Shown: positions 45,449 to 58,324 of the stretch, piece after piece
Position numbering within the stretch: the first letter of the stretch is position 1
How the letters are laid out: every line of letters begins with the position of its first letter
Source of the DNA: Lumbricus terrestris
Lineage: Eukaryota > Annelida > Clitellata > Crassiclitellata > Lumbricidae
Length of the DNA stretch: 64,000 nucleotides
Reading direction: 5' to 3'
NCBI GenBank assembly: GCA_949752735.1
Contig: OX457037.1
Location: forward strand, 124,001 to 188,000
Notes under the pieces: model-generated
What the model was told of the DNA's origin: nothing
The model's database searches: none
Seen by the model: the letters and a program-made list of their open reading frames with translations, nothing else
Made by a program: the position numbers and the translations under genes

Positions 45449-48420
45449 CTGAAAGGTTACAGAAGTCATGAACTCATGTGTCCTGTACATAGAAAGGAAT
45501 CTCACCACCACATTACTACCAACATGTTCTCATCTCATTCAAAAATTCAATTGTATAGTCATCTACTGACAGACCCAGTTGCTGAACCCCAGTGAACATG
45601 GTGACCGTCAAGGCTACGATCAATTCTAGCATTTCTCAAATGTCCTCTAGAAGATCAGAAAATCACTTTAAAATAAACAAGTAAAGATTTACTAGAAAAC
45701 TGGTCTCTCATTATTTTAAAGAAAGACACTTGAAGAAATGCAGAATTTGATTATAAGAGAATTTATTTTCAAAATGAAATTACTACATGCATTTCTGACT
45801 TTGATGATGTAAACCAGATTTTAATTGGAATTTTTTGGCCAAGATGAGTCATTGAGTAATCAGGTTTTCTGTCCCACAGGTGGGTGAGTGTAAGCGGAAA
45901 TGGCTACTTCACAGTTGGAGGATTATTGAGAACATGCTGATAATAAAATGATTATTTAAACACCAAATTCTAAATCAAACGTAAACATGAAATTGTGATC
46001 AGAGCAAAATTGCAAAAATTACATAATTAAGCATCTCATAATGCCACAGCAAAGGAAGATTATTGCAATCAAAGATCACGTGGAAGTTCTTATTAATCAT
46101 CATTGTCATCAGCATCAGGTGAAAAGTTTAAAGGTCAGTCTGCTTCCTAGTGGAATAAAACGGTCAGAAGAATGGTCAGTGAGTGGCTCAATGGCCAAGA
46201 CACCAGAGCGAAACATGCTACCCCACTCACATGCCACCCCACTCATGCCAATTGTGATGCTTCCATGGTCATTTTCTTCAGAAAAAGAAAACAACAATGG
46301 AAGAATTGTGCACAATGCAATAAATTTTAAAGCATTCAACTTCTCTCTAGCAACAGTTTTCTGGAGATCTGATGTGACTCAATCTAACTTTGAACAATTT
46401 GGCTAATATTAATTACAGGTTTTAATAACTGCCAGGGAAACCTATCATCTATATAAATGTGTCCTGTTCAGCCAATTTGTAATTGAAATTAGAATAAAGA
46501 CCGTCTGTTAAAGAAAAATTCTCATTTAAACACAAAGCAGAATTTAAAGAATTATCAAAATTAGGCCAAACACACATGCACACACAACACGGTCGTACAA
46601 TGTAATAAAATTTAAAATGAGTTTGTCAGACACGAGTCACACAGCAACAATCTTCCTTTACTCAGCATCATGACAAAAACAGCTCACACTTTATACCCAG
46701 ACCCAGAAGCATCATTTATAAGTGAATTGCTGGTAAGAGAACCGGAAACCTAATAATGAAACACACAGAAACTATGACTGGATCTTGAAAGATCAAATGA
46801 AATCATGTACATGGATACTGGAAATCCGATTTATGAGGTTTCAACGCAAATTGTAAACAATGACAAAAAAATTGTAAAATCAGAAGAAATTCAGAAAAAC
46901 CTTAGAAATGAATTTCTCGATCAACAACTGTCACCAGAAACACAATTAAGAGAAAGAAGAAAATGCAACACAACCAGAGAATCGATTCTTTTCAACCAAG
47001 GATTCAACTTGTTACATTTAACTTTTAACCTTCTCCTTCACATCCAGGTTCCAAACAGGCAATGCCCTCCACCTGGTCCTCAACTCTGCTTAATTAGAAA
47101 TAGTTGTTAATGAAGCTCTAAGATGTAAGCTACTGTTAACAGCCAGAAGCATAATTACGTATAGATATAAACAGTGATCAGAGATAATAGGATTTCATCA
47201 GTGATTAAAGATGTGCTCTTGAAAACACTCAAAATGTCTAACAAGAAAAAGATGCTGATTGCATTTGGCTTCCATGTAATTGAATCTATTGAATCATCTT
47301 CCATGCATAATATGGATCTGCAACAAAACTGGTGCATGAGGTATTATCATGCAAAACGTGTATACCAACCCTGCATGGTAATTGTAGACTTGAGTGATAC
47401 ATCCCCAACTATTAAACAGGTTTAACTGGCACGGATTTGTGTATAGGGCAGAAATTTTTGGAGATTAACATTTGCATTAATATATATTATTTTAAATACA
47501 AAAATAATATATATATATATACACAAATGTAGGAAAGTACTCATGTGTAAATTATATGTGATTATGCATGTATCTAGATACAAGCTGAGGCAGACAACTG
47601 GCAAAGAAAGAGAATTTTTTTCAAGCATTCAAGTTATCATAATAAAAGACTCGGCATTCAGTGATTAATTACACAAGAAGATATGGATGGTACAAGACTG
47701 CAAGAATGACACTGGACATTATTCAGATGTATGCACCCGAATATCTTCCGAATATCATGCATGCCTAGAGTTTTGTCAACTGAGCAAGTGGTAGAGTTAA
47801 GAGCAAGATCAACAGAGGCAGACAGTAAATGGAACAAGAGGACAGAAAAAATACCTTCATGAAACCTGAATAAAAACAGTGTACTACAGCAAAGACAGAT
47901 GGAATATTGTTGGTAGTGGGTCACAATGGCTACATTTCTTAAGTGACATTGGGGTTAATGAGTCTCATGACTTACAATCAACTAGAGTTGCCCCTATCCT
48001 GTCAAGAAGAAGTGAATCATTCATGCAGATGCATCTAACAAAAGCACAGAATGGCCAGCATTATAATTTTATATCCTCTGCACATTCATTTGCTGGTATA
48101 TGACACCAGTCAAGCAAAGCAAAGGACTGAAACACAATGCCATGAAGACCCTGGAGGCTTGGAATGTTAAAAAACACTCTGAGTTCCATTGTTTTCTAGT
48201 GACATCTCAACAGACACAACGGTCAGTGCTAGTCCACTGGAAAAACTGCACTCAGAGGGTTTCAAGAGCGAATTGAGCAAAGTATGTTCAATGACAGACC
48301 GATGACAAGAATCGATGCTGTAGTATAATTTAGCAACACAACAGAGCTTTGTTAATAGAGAGGCAAGCATTAGTCTGATCATAATTGCTATAATCATTCC
48401 ACTTTGATTCCGCATCATAC
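45449..48420. other. No further exon found (intron)
   Basis: A (TA)n run lies near 47490-47520. I found no other phase-1 stalk exon, though very short ones could be missed. Confidence 0.4.
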
Positions 48421-48453
48421 CAGACACAGGTGACTCTGTAGGTGCCGTCGAGT
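48421..48453 (-). CDS. 33-nt mucin-like stalk exon
   Basis: Acceptor TTTTTCTCTCAATTAG and donor GTCTG|GTATGA bound exactly 33 nt, phase 1 at both ends, encoding STAPTESPVS within split codons. Adding or skipping it leaves the frame intact, so it may be a cassette exon that lengthens the extracellular stalk. Ser/Thr/Pro content fits an O-glycosylated juxtamembrane stalk. Confidence 0.7.
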
Positions 48454-48825
48454 CTAATTGAGAGAAAAACAAACATTTCTGAAATATATGGCAGTCGTCA
48501 AATGCAAACATTCTACAACAGTTTCATCTTAGAACTTCCACAACTTCACAACTGATAAATTCACATCAATTAATCAAAATAAATGAGAAAAGAAAGATTT
48601 CTTCATAGATTTCACATATAATGTGCGTGCAGTAGAAAGAAACAGCTGATGAACGACAACAAAACAATTTTAATCTTGAGTGCTACCAAATTATCATATG
48701 TCAGCAACTGTCTTGAAATTTATGTGCAACTTTCACACTGAAGTTCATGGTTGTCAAGATGACAAAGCCATAGGCTAGCTACGAATCCCTCTCTGTGATT
48801 TTACAGCATTAACCTACATTACTGT

Positions 48826-49203
48826 CCATGCGGCCTGCGTTCCCTTCCATGGGACATGTCTTTTGAAGAGTTGTGCGTCAAAGCCGACCGAGCTCTATTT
48901 TCCACTGTTTTGGCTAACTCTGTCTTGCATGATTTATTCCCTCCTGTTCATGAATCACAAAACTCTTTGCATCCACGTTCACACAATCTCACAACTCCAC
49001 GTTCTGACTTTCTCTCAAGAAAGGGTTTTATTAGACCTATTACAATGATTTACACTAACTTATTAACATTTGTTTTTCAATACATTTAGTGCATATTACT
49101 ATACTTTATTATTACTTCTATTGTGTTATATTGCATAATTGTCTATGTCTCATTGTGCGTTTACAAATGGAGTAATAAAGGCTATACTTACTTACTTACT
49201 TAC
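48826..49203 (+). mobile_element. LINE 3' end with (TTAC)n tail, 5'-truncated
   Basis: The plus frame reads LPWDMSFEELCVKADRALFS, then HDLFPPVHESQ and RSHNLTTPRSDFLSRKGFIR, with a stop at about 49089. This is the usual C-terminal tail of Jockey/CR1-type ORF2 (LLPP, PRxxFLSRxxFI). A short 3' UTR and an (ACTT)n tail at 49186-49203 follow. Confidence 0.8.
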
Positions 49204-50783
49204 TAATTTCTTCTATAAACTACTCAAGACTGTAATCTTTGACTGTGCCTGGATCAAGAGCATCTCTGAATATTTACCATGAAGAGGCGCTATATAAATT
49301 CCTTAGATAGATTAAAATCACTCATCCATCACAGTATCATATAGTAAGTTAGATGCATGGAAAACATTCATCTCTGCACTGTAACGTGGAATTCTCATGT
49401 GAAACAAAGAGAGTAAACGAGCCACATATGGAACTCTCTTGCGTTTCACACTTGTATGTGTGTATAGGATAGAAACCCAAACCAAACACACCTAATAACA
49501 TTTCGACAGAAACACTATGTAATGAGTGAGTGTCACACATATTTTAAATAACATAGCGTACATTTTATGAAATACAGAACAAACTACATTTTCTCCTGCG
49601 TAGCAAACAGTGCATCTATCGGTAAACTATAGCTCAATGAAAATCTGCCACAGTAAACCATTTCAAACATAACTGCTAAACTTCCTGCAAGTATCACCCG
49701 AAAAATAAATACCAAAGCTATCCAGAAATTATGTTAACAGGTACTTTGTTAAAAAGAAGATGAAAGTTAAAAGACATTTCATAAAAAGATTTTTACAGTA
49801 AAACTGAAATTGTTGCAGCTTTTGTTAAAGAATAACAGAGGATGCAATTTCTTTCAGAATTAAACTTAATACTCATGTGCTTCCAGTCCTTCTCCTTAGC
49901 CATGCTTCCAGTTCCTCATCAGATTACGACCTGGATTTTGCAGTGGACATCTATGACTTTCATTTAACATTTAAGCGAACACTTAGGCATTATAACGATG
50001 GTGCTACATCAGTCTTTGCATTAGATCAAATTTAGATTCGTTTGGATATGCATAAATTGGTATATTTCTATTCTTGAATCGAGCAACTATTTCAACTTAA
50101 AGACAGAAACTAATCAGATCAATGAACCTCAGGGCATCAGAAGATGACATCTTCATGTAACAATTATCTTCAGAATCACACTTCACAGATGCAAAGGGTT
50201 AAGTACAGAATTAGATTAGAGAAATAAATATAAATAAATGAAAAAAAACAACATCATGATTCTATATTCAAAGTTATGACCATCAACCGATTTTGTTAGT
50301 ATAATTATGACACAGAAGAACCAGATGCAATCATAGTTTCCTTCCCTACAGACATGCAACTAGAAGCAGATTAGAAAAACGTAACAATCTTTATCCGGAT
50401 CCCAATGAAAGCCCAAACAAAATACTTGGCTAAATAAAACAATCAATGATAAAGGTTCAACATAATCTGATGCTTTCATTACTTGTATATACAGAGAAAT
50501 GAAGAGGACAAACTCTCAGCTATGTGCACATTGATTCACATGCAACAAAGTCCAATCAAAACTGACATGCAAGTGGAAATGAAAAATCAGCATCCCTCTA
50601 ACAAAGCAGACAACAGGACAGAGTAACAAGAAACGAAAAAGACAAAACCTCAGTCATGCAACAGATAGAAGCGTTTGAGTTGTTAAGAGGGAAACCAAAT
50701 GATAAACTTAGTGGAAAACAAGGTCCTCATAAACCCATTTGTCATGCAACATTTTCTACATCTGCTCTTCTGACCTCCTGTAC
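49204..50783. other. No gene seen (intron)
   Basis: A GAGGCGCTATATAAAT word near 49275 recalls SINE tails but is too short to call. Otherwise featureless. Confidence 0.4.
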
Positions 50784-50867
50784 CTGATCCACTAGAACTG
50801 GCAGACCGTGAGGTGATTGCTGTGGTGGAAGTGACTGTAGTGGTAGTGGTGGAAACTGTGGTCGTAA
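50784..50867 (-). CDS. Thr/Ser-rich stalk exon
   Basis: Acceptor TTATTTCTTCCAG and donor GATCAG|GTACAG bound an 84-nt exon, phase 1 at both ends, encoding TTTVSTTTTTVTSTTAITSR then SASSSGS. It is a mucin-like stretch expected outside the cell. It is the most 5' exon of the receptor model that I can find. Everything upstream (signal peptide, folded ectodomain) should lie beyond 64000, or in exons I cannot see. Confidence 0.75.
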
Positions 50868-51092
50868 CTGGAAGAAATAAATGCATAGAGTGGCAAACGA
50901 AAGGAGATGCACTTAAATACATAGATAAACAGAAATAATCAGCAATAAGTGAGAGCAGCAACTGAGTCAGACAGCATTCACCCATGCTATACTTCAAAAG
51001 ATGCCATGCTTCACTTATGTAGCTAACACTTGTCTTACAGCTACAGTTGAAAGACACATCATGAAGATACCTAATTGATTCTGTGTTTTAGA

Positions 51093-51952
51093 TAGGGCTG
51101 CCAACTTTTGATTTTGCCATTCCGGGACGCCTTCAGCCACTCGATGTGCCATTTTACCAATATACCGATACACAATCCACAGAAGCGCATAGTGTAACAA
51201 ATGTTGTGTCAACCCAGTATAGAATCTACATCTACAATCTACTAAAAAGTCCTTAATAATTTCAGACAATTCATCAAAAGACATAATTTAATAGCCTAAA
51301 TTCAAGACAAGAATCAACCTCAAGAAAGAAACATTTCAAGCTCCAGCCACCTATGGGCTCATCACAGTAAGACTTTTAAGCCCAACTTGAGGGAAGTTCG
51401 AAGGTATCGTAGGCTCATATGTCTGCTACCGGAGAGCAGAATTTATATTAAACTTAGGGCCTATACTTAATAAATTAAGCTTATATTATAGGGCCTACTT
51501 ATGTGAGTCAAGCAGTTCCAGAACACTGGGCACAAAGTCGCAGAAAAAAGCAGATGTCATGCTAACAGTTGTGCTTTAATAAGGTCGGTGAACTCTTGGT
51601 GTTCAGGTAATTGCGATTGTTAGACAACGGATCGTTCATGATGCTGAACACTCTCGCAAAAAAGTATTAAAACTGAAAACCGAGTGCCAGTGATTTGTAA
51701 AGTTTTGAAGACTTTAACTCCCGATGTTCAGCCAACAATGTAAGGTAGGCCTATAAGTCTGATAGAGAGCAGAACGCAAAAATCATCGCAGAAATGGTTG
51801 AGTTTAGAAAGCAAAAATCAATAGCAACAATAATTGTGCTAAGTGGGTCTCTGGACCAAATTCCGGGACAATTTGAGATCAATCCGGGACACGGGACGCA
51901 CAGGGTCGATTCCGGGACTGTCCCGGCGAATCCGGGACGGTTGGCAGCCCTA
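51093..51952 (-). mobile_element. hAT non-autonomous element, family TAGGGCTGCC, copy 3
   Basis: Ends TAGGGCTGCCAACTTTTG and GACGGTTGGCAGCCCTA, flanked by GTTTTAGA on both sides (51085-51092, 51953-51960). At 860 bp it is nearly the length of copy 1 (861 bp) but in opposite orientation. Confidence 0.93.
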
Positions 51953-51960
51953 GTTTTAGA

Positions 51961-52869
51961 ACCAGTCAAATGATAATCTATTCAATAATACCAAACATAA
52001 TATTATCATCATTATATGTCAATCAAAAGTGACAGATGTGTTTCTGCCACAAGCATTTCATTAGTGCAAATGAGATACCTTAGTTTTTTATCATAATAGT
52101 AAAAAGCAAAATAATGGATCCGTGATTTCTGATTTGGGCTGTTTCTGTCAGGCTTGTTTTATTCTACACTTCACTTCTATGTTATTTGTGCTCTCTCAGA
52201 ATTCAAATACTCCACAGGAGCACAAAATCTGATTACCACACCAAAGACTATAGCACACTCACTTTTTAAAAGATCATTGCTACAACTGCACATTTTTTAA
52301 ACTTGGACATCCTGTGGCATTGGAAGAAGTGTCTTTAATAGTCTTATAAACGTTAGGTAAGGTATCAGACGTTGTTTATTAATTACCTGTTCTCACTAAA
52401 TATACTGGTCCTCAAATGAGCGAGGCACCATGACTGCCACTTTGTAAAATTTATTGGCTACATAGTGTGTAATCGAAGAAGTTCTAGAGAACACTTATCG
52501 TTCGCTGAATGGCTAGACAAGTCAATTTCACACCAAATACCCTGATTAAAACTTCGGATTCAACAGGCTACTACTACTACTACTGTCTACCATGTAAAAA
52601 TATCATTGACTCAAGCACTGTATGACAGGAAGGCCTTAAATTTGAAACCTGATTGCTTTCCACTCACCAAGAGAACAATGACCCATGCACATTGAGAATG
52701 TATCATCAAGATATGGATCACATTCTGACAGTTTGCTTTGTTCTGTGGACTTACTTGACTTATGGTTTTGGTGATGCTCTTGCAAGCAACAGCCACTCGT
52801 TTATGTAAATTCTCCACTAACTGTCTACTGTCTGTCCTGTGCTTTGCCTCCTGCACACAGTGCACAGGC
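51961..52869. other. No host gene seen
   Basis: A small (CTA)n run near 52570. The right end merges into the 3' region of the LINE below. Confidence 0.4.
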
Positions 52870-53820
52870 CAATCTATCTCCCGACAATCCTCCCGTATCA
52901 TGTCGAGCCCTCACTTCTTTGGTTTTTCCTTTTTCTCTTCCATGCATATAATCCACCGAATGCTATCTTTGGATATCTTTTGTTTCACATTCTGGTTACG
53001 TGGCCGAAGTAGCATAACCGTTTGCTCTGAATTTTGACTATTATATCACGCTGGATTTGATTCTGCTGTATATCTCTGCATTACTTATCCTGTTCCTTCT
53101 CGTGACTCTATCTTTCGCACGCATGCCATTTCAAACACTCTCAGCCGCCGCTTCTGTGCTTCCCGCAATGTCCAAGTCTCCGAGTTGTACAGCATTGTGC
53201 TCAGCACTAGTGACTCATACATCCGAGCTTTCGTGGTCCTTCCTTCGAGTTCCAGACCATACCCAGCACCTGTAGTATTCCCCTGGCCAGCTCGATTCTT
53301 CTATCCACATCTTTTACAGAATATCCATATGTACTAATGCTCCCCCACCCAGGAACACGAGATCTCTGTGTTTGTTCCAGCTGCTTCCAGTCCGCTGCCA
53401 ACCGGAATTTAACATTGTCCTCTACGAGGAACTGGCTTTCTATTTTAGTACATTATTAATACTCATGCGCATTCTCGACTCACTTGTACCACTTTAAAAA
53501 TTGTTAGCAACTCTTGTAGTCCCTTTGTTTGTTCCGCTACAAGGATGGGCGATATCATCCGCATAAGTCGCTCATCATCTCTCCTCCAGTCACAGCTCCT
53601 TCCTTCATTCCATCCAGTGCCATATCCACGATCAGTTCAAGGAATATATTGAATAGCAATGGCGATAAGACACATTCCTGTAGTACTCCAATGATTGTCT
53701 CAAACCATTCTGACAACTCTCCGCCCAACGTCATTGCATTGAAAGTGTCCTTGCATTCATTTTCCAGTATTCCTGTCATCTTCTCTGAATATCATAATGT
53801 CTCATGACTCTTCACACACA
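52870..53820 (-). mobile_element. Decayed LINE, reverse transcriptase and C-terminal region
   Basis: From right to left on the minus strand come LQECVLSPLLFNIFLE (RT motif, usual GVxQGCxLSPxLF), VDRRIELARGILQVLGMVWN, MLYNSETWTLREAQKRRLRV, FEMACVRKI, then EDCREIDWPVHCVQEAK. This is the canonical order for the RT palm and the conserved tail of RTE/Jockey-class LINE proteins. Several stops and frameshifts make it non-functional. The YADD block is not seen clearly. Confidence 0.85.
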
Positions 53821-55388
53821 CTTTCAAAAGCCTTTAGAAAATCCATGTTTTATTTTTGAGGTTTCAACTGTGTTCTGGCAAACTTAGACAAATTTTCATC
53901 TCACATAAAAAGGAAGAACAGAAAACTATTACAAAGAAGCCATACAAATGTTTCAGTATGGTGACTGAATGTTACCAGCAGCATTCAGATTCTGCGCAAC
54001 ACAAATGCAAAAGAATGGATAAGCGGTCTGTCAACAAAACAACTGTTTAGTGTTTACATGTGCTGACAAGTGTAAAGGTCATGAGCTACAGTCAGCACAA
54101 GATAAGCATCAGAAACAAATTTATACATTTTTATAGAAAAACACTTTCCCAGTAGAAAAAAAATCTCTAGCAGTAACCTATTATGACAAAACAGCAGAAC
54201 AACTATCTGCAGTCAAACGTTGCACAAATAATCTGTTAGCATTTGCAGAACATCTACTGAGAATTGAAACAAAACATAAGATACTGAGAATATCAGATTC
54301 GTTTGGCTGAACAGAACACATTTTAAGTTTCAGGGCTCTAAGAACATTATTTTGCTACCTCACTTTGTCCTTAATTAGTCAGGAACTGCACCCATTAAAA
54401 TGACACAACAAATAATTGAAGCCCATTGGACTAGAATGTCCCACATGCCATGTAGCTGTCCAAATTCCTTAAAGTCCCTATAAAAATTGCCCATCTTGTC
54501 ATATGTACTGTTTGCAGACAAGTGTTTGAAATGAAGATATTGAATTTATTTGTAAATATCAATGCACTGTAACAACATTACAAGAATCAACTGATCTCCA
54601 TTAAATATGAAATAATCTCAGATGACATGGAATCACAGAAGTCAACACGTAGCATGACATAATTTCAGGTTTTCTCCATGTTACAATTATTCAGATTATA
54701 CATACATGCATACATCCACATCAATACGAAAAGACCTATCAACAGATTATTTCGTAATTATGACTTAAATGAGGTACAGACGAATGCCTGCTGGTGGCTT
54801 AGTTTAGTTTAATGAATCATAACCATCATGTACAGGAACTGCAACTAGCTGCATGTATGCAATCAAGAAGCCAGTAAGATTAATTATCAACATCTCAAAG
54901 AGTTTGCAGTTAACATGGCATAGTCTGGATAATTTCACTGTTAAGTCTTGGACCATAGCAAATGATTCATGAGGAGATGAAGCTGGGACGGACAATGTAG
55001 TCAACCTCATATTTATAAATCACAAGGATTCATCAAAAAGATATACTGAGATAGTAGAGCTAAGACACCCATCGAGTGTAGGAATGAGTACAAAGTCCAT
55101 CTGAGTCCATCAACATCATGCAGAGTAATGGAATGGCCTGAGTAAAACAGTTGCATCTTGACAAGCAACTAAAAAATAATCATAGAAAGTGTGTAAGTTG
55201 GGCTTTTTGCTGGTCAACAAGCATTTTTCTACTGGGATTCCTTGAACTGTACCTTACTAAAATTGGTGTGCTTATTCCAAATCAGAAATCCGTTTTTGTT
55301 CATCACGTCTAGATTTTTAGTTATGAGGCGGTTGATGTTTTTGTTCATCACGTCTAGATTTTTAGTTAAACCTCGATAATTCTAATTA
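53821..55388. other. No gene seen; short duplication near 55.3 kb
   Basis: A unit containing GTTCATCACGTCTAGATTTT occurs twice (about 55299 and 55343). No supported coding sequence. Confidence 0.4.
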
Positions 55389-56575
55389 TGAGCAGACGAA
55401 GTTGTGTTAATGACCCTGACAATTTCTGTTATGTTTGCAGTCAATTCAATACACACGATCAGCGACAGAATCTTACACAAAGACTCAAAACTGTATATAA
55501 GCATTACTTTAGCTGTCAAGTTGGTGACCAGGATACGTCATAGGTCCCTCATGTGTGTTGTGCTATTTGCTATTCAGGACTAACACAGTGGTTGAATGGT
55601 AAACGGAAGAAGATGCCTTTTGCTGTACCTATGATGTGGCATGAACCAGCAAATCACTATTCAGATTGTCTTTTTGAATGACAACCATTCGTGGATTCTA
55701 AAAGCAGAATAAATCAAAAATATGTGTATCCTGATTGCCCCTCTGCTATGAAACAAGTTCCACATGATTTGGAGAATCCGGCACCAATTCCTTCTTCCAC
55801 ATCCGCTTTGGAAAGTGATGAACTTTCAGGTGAAGAGTGTGCCACCGGTGATCTGGATGAGTCCTTTCATCCTGAAGTGGATGAGGAAGAGCCTCACCTG
55901 TTGACTCACGGAGACCTGAATGATCTTGTGAGAGACTTTTCATTGTCAAAGGAAAAAGCAGAGGTTTTAGGTTCAAGACTGAAACAATGGAATCCGCTAC
56001 AGAAAGAAAGACACAAAAATTTCTGTGTTTCGAGAACGTCATACCAATCTGACTTCCTTTCACTGAATGGAGAGTGGAATTTGTTTTTGTGCTGACGTTG
56101 ATGGTCTTATGCATGAGCTGGGATATGAACATGTGACTGATGACTATTCATCGACTCTAGCAAAGCAAGCCTTAAAGCAGTGCTATTACATAATGGCAAC
56201 GAGAAATCTTCTGTCCCTGTAGCTCATGCCGTTGGGTTAAAAGAAACATATGAGTCTATGGAAACCATTCTGAAAACTGACACGTTATGTAGATCATAAG
56301 AGGAACATCTGTGGTCACAGCATATGAGTTTATGGGTGCTAGAATGTCGCTGAAGATGAACTTTCTACATTATCACCTCGATTTTTTCCCCATCCAATCT
56401 GGGCGATGTCAGTGATGAGCATGGGGAAAGGTTCCACCAAGATATCAAGGTGATGGAAATCAGATATCAGGGGAAGTTAGATAACAACATGATGGGAGAC
56501 TACTGTTGGTTCTTGCAGCGAGAGATAAAATTGTCTTACAAGAGCAAAAGTAAATGCCTGAAGCATTTCTGAATA
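55389..56575 (+). pseudogene. Decayed copy of a multicopy invertebrate gene family
   Basis: Starts MSRRSCVNDPDNFCYVCSQF (a Cys-pair zinc-finger-like start), then WLNGKRKKMPFAVPMMWHEP. After stops comes the open part at 55691-56092 with HGDLNDLVRDFSLSKEKAEV and SRLKQWNP. After a large internal deletion comes DEHGERFHQDIKVMEIRYQG with DYCW. I recall this block order from uncharacterised proteins in many invertebrate and some fish genomes, often in many copies; this recall is not checked. Stops and frameshifts show it is dead here. Probably transposon-derived, but I cannot name the superfamily and see no terminal repeats. Confidence 0.7.
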
Positions 56576-57640
56576 ATTTGCTTTTGCTAATTAATTAGAA
56601 GTGGAGATTTAAAAACATCAGTGTTCTTAAACATGTATTTTGTAATAATTAATTTCTTATTTTTGTTTTAACAATAAATACATTGATCAGAGACTCTCTT
56701 GACATTAATATAAACATAAATAAATGACAGTTTTGTTTTGAAATGTCCATAATTACAATTATAATTTTAAAAAGGTGTGCATGAAAATATATGCCCAAAC
56801 TAAATATTTCTGTTTTCTCTAAACCTGACGTGCTACAAGAAAAACAACAACACCACTGCATTCAGCAGGCCATCTTAAAGTATAAAACTCAAAGTTTGTC
56901 CTTCTGTGTGTGGGATGCACCAATTTTGCCCGGAGGCCTACTCGGAAATTACAGCGATTCGTTTAAAAAAATTTTTGGCAATCGATTCTTACCCACATTT
57001 GGAGTTAAACGCCACTATTTTCGGCTGCCAATTCACTTTATAAGTCCCGAGATGTCAACATTTAAACTTGCACGCGATAAGCGATTCAAAATCCATTCAC
57101 GTTGATCGCCTCCACAAGGCCTCCATTGACTACCAGAGAACTACAGCCAATGGCATGACGGTTTGAGGTCACGTGATATTTACTTCTATCGACAATATTT
57201 GCGAGGATTATTCTCGGCTTTTTTCTTCTGATCCACACGAGAAAATCATAAAGATCGCCATCCAAAAATCTTTCCATATTTTAAATTTCGCTGTTATAAA
57301 AACGATATATTAGACACGGCATAATTATGTTCACTAAACTCATGACGTCATTATTTTGAGCTCAAATCTTAACGTCACATCTCGCCAAACCGCGTAGCAA
57401 AAATGTTGTGGACGTAAATAATGCGAATATAACTGCAAATAATCGGAATAAAAAAGCGTAGATTTAAAAAACTTCCTTTATCTAAGTGGCAAAGAACAAT
57501 TTATGAAAAAAGCACGTTGCGCTGAATGGTAGTATCTTTTCAGAAAAAGTCGTTTTTCTCAGTTACGTGTCGAATGGACTTAACGGGTTTTGCTCTTCGA
57601 TTATCGACCAGACCTGTACACCTAGCGGAGAGGTTCGTTA
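56576..57640. other. No gene supported
   Basis: Two open frames (plus 56791-57105, minus 57086-57277) have no splice signals or motifs I trust. May be the interior of the Helitron-like element that ends at 57760. Confidence 0.35.
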
Positions 57641-57760
57641 CTTCTCCTTAACGCGGGGGTCGATGGAAGGCGGGGTCAGAATGGTGAAGTCGGAACGGGG
57701 TCAGGCGTGGCTGGGGACAAAAACTTATATTTCCCGGGCAACGCCGGGTTATTCAGCTAG
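57641..57760 (+). mobile_element. Helitron-like 3' terminus
   Basis: Ends with hairpin CCCGGGCAACGCCGGG at 57733-57748, then TTATTCAG and CTAG at 57757-57760, followed by T. A GC-rich hairpin about 10 bp before CTRR is the Helitron 3' signature. The 5' terminus was not found, so the extent is unknown. Confidence 0.5.
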
Positions 57761-58324
57761 TATTGTATAAGAAACAGCTGAAGTTTTTCCAGTAGCAAGA
57801 AAAAAGTTCTAATTTGTCGGCCAGTGAATTGTATTAAAATGATTCCATCTATGACAGTCACAGCAACCAAAACCACATCATTAAAACAATTGTCGAGAAC
57901 TGATATATCCTCTAGCAACAAGTCAGAAACAGAAATAATGCAAAGAAGAGAGAAAGGTGCATATGGTCAAGAGAACAACTTCATAAAATCATGATGGAAT
58001 CAAGTCAAACTGGTAGCACTTGTTTATATCGCAGATCATGAGGTGAGGTCTGCTGGTTCCTCTTTCCAGGATGCTTTGACAAATGAACATCTTTCGCTGC
58101 ACAGTAAGCCAGATGATTAACCAGGGGTGGGCCAATGCGCACATGTATGTAGAACCAATCAATTGATTATGTTGGCAGTTGCAGGTGAGGAAGACACTTC
58201 ACAGTGATTTCAATTGGATGCATTTACTTACAACAATCTAATTCAAGCAAAGCTATAATGCAAACAAGACAGTCGAAGCAAGACATTGAATTTGATGTCA
58301 CTAGCGATAGCATGGCCATCATCT
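57761..58324. other. No gene seen
   Basis: Featureless DNA between the Helitron-like end and the LINE. Confidence 0.4.

Noticed and set aside
55746..56132. 128-codon minus-strand frame
   Set aside because: Shadow of the plus-strand relic gene, which has conserved sequence blocks.
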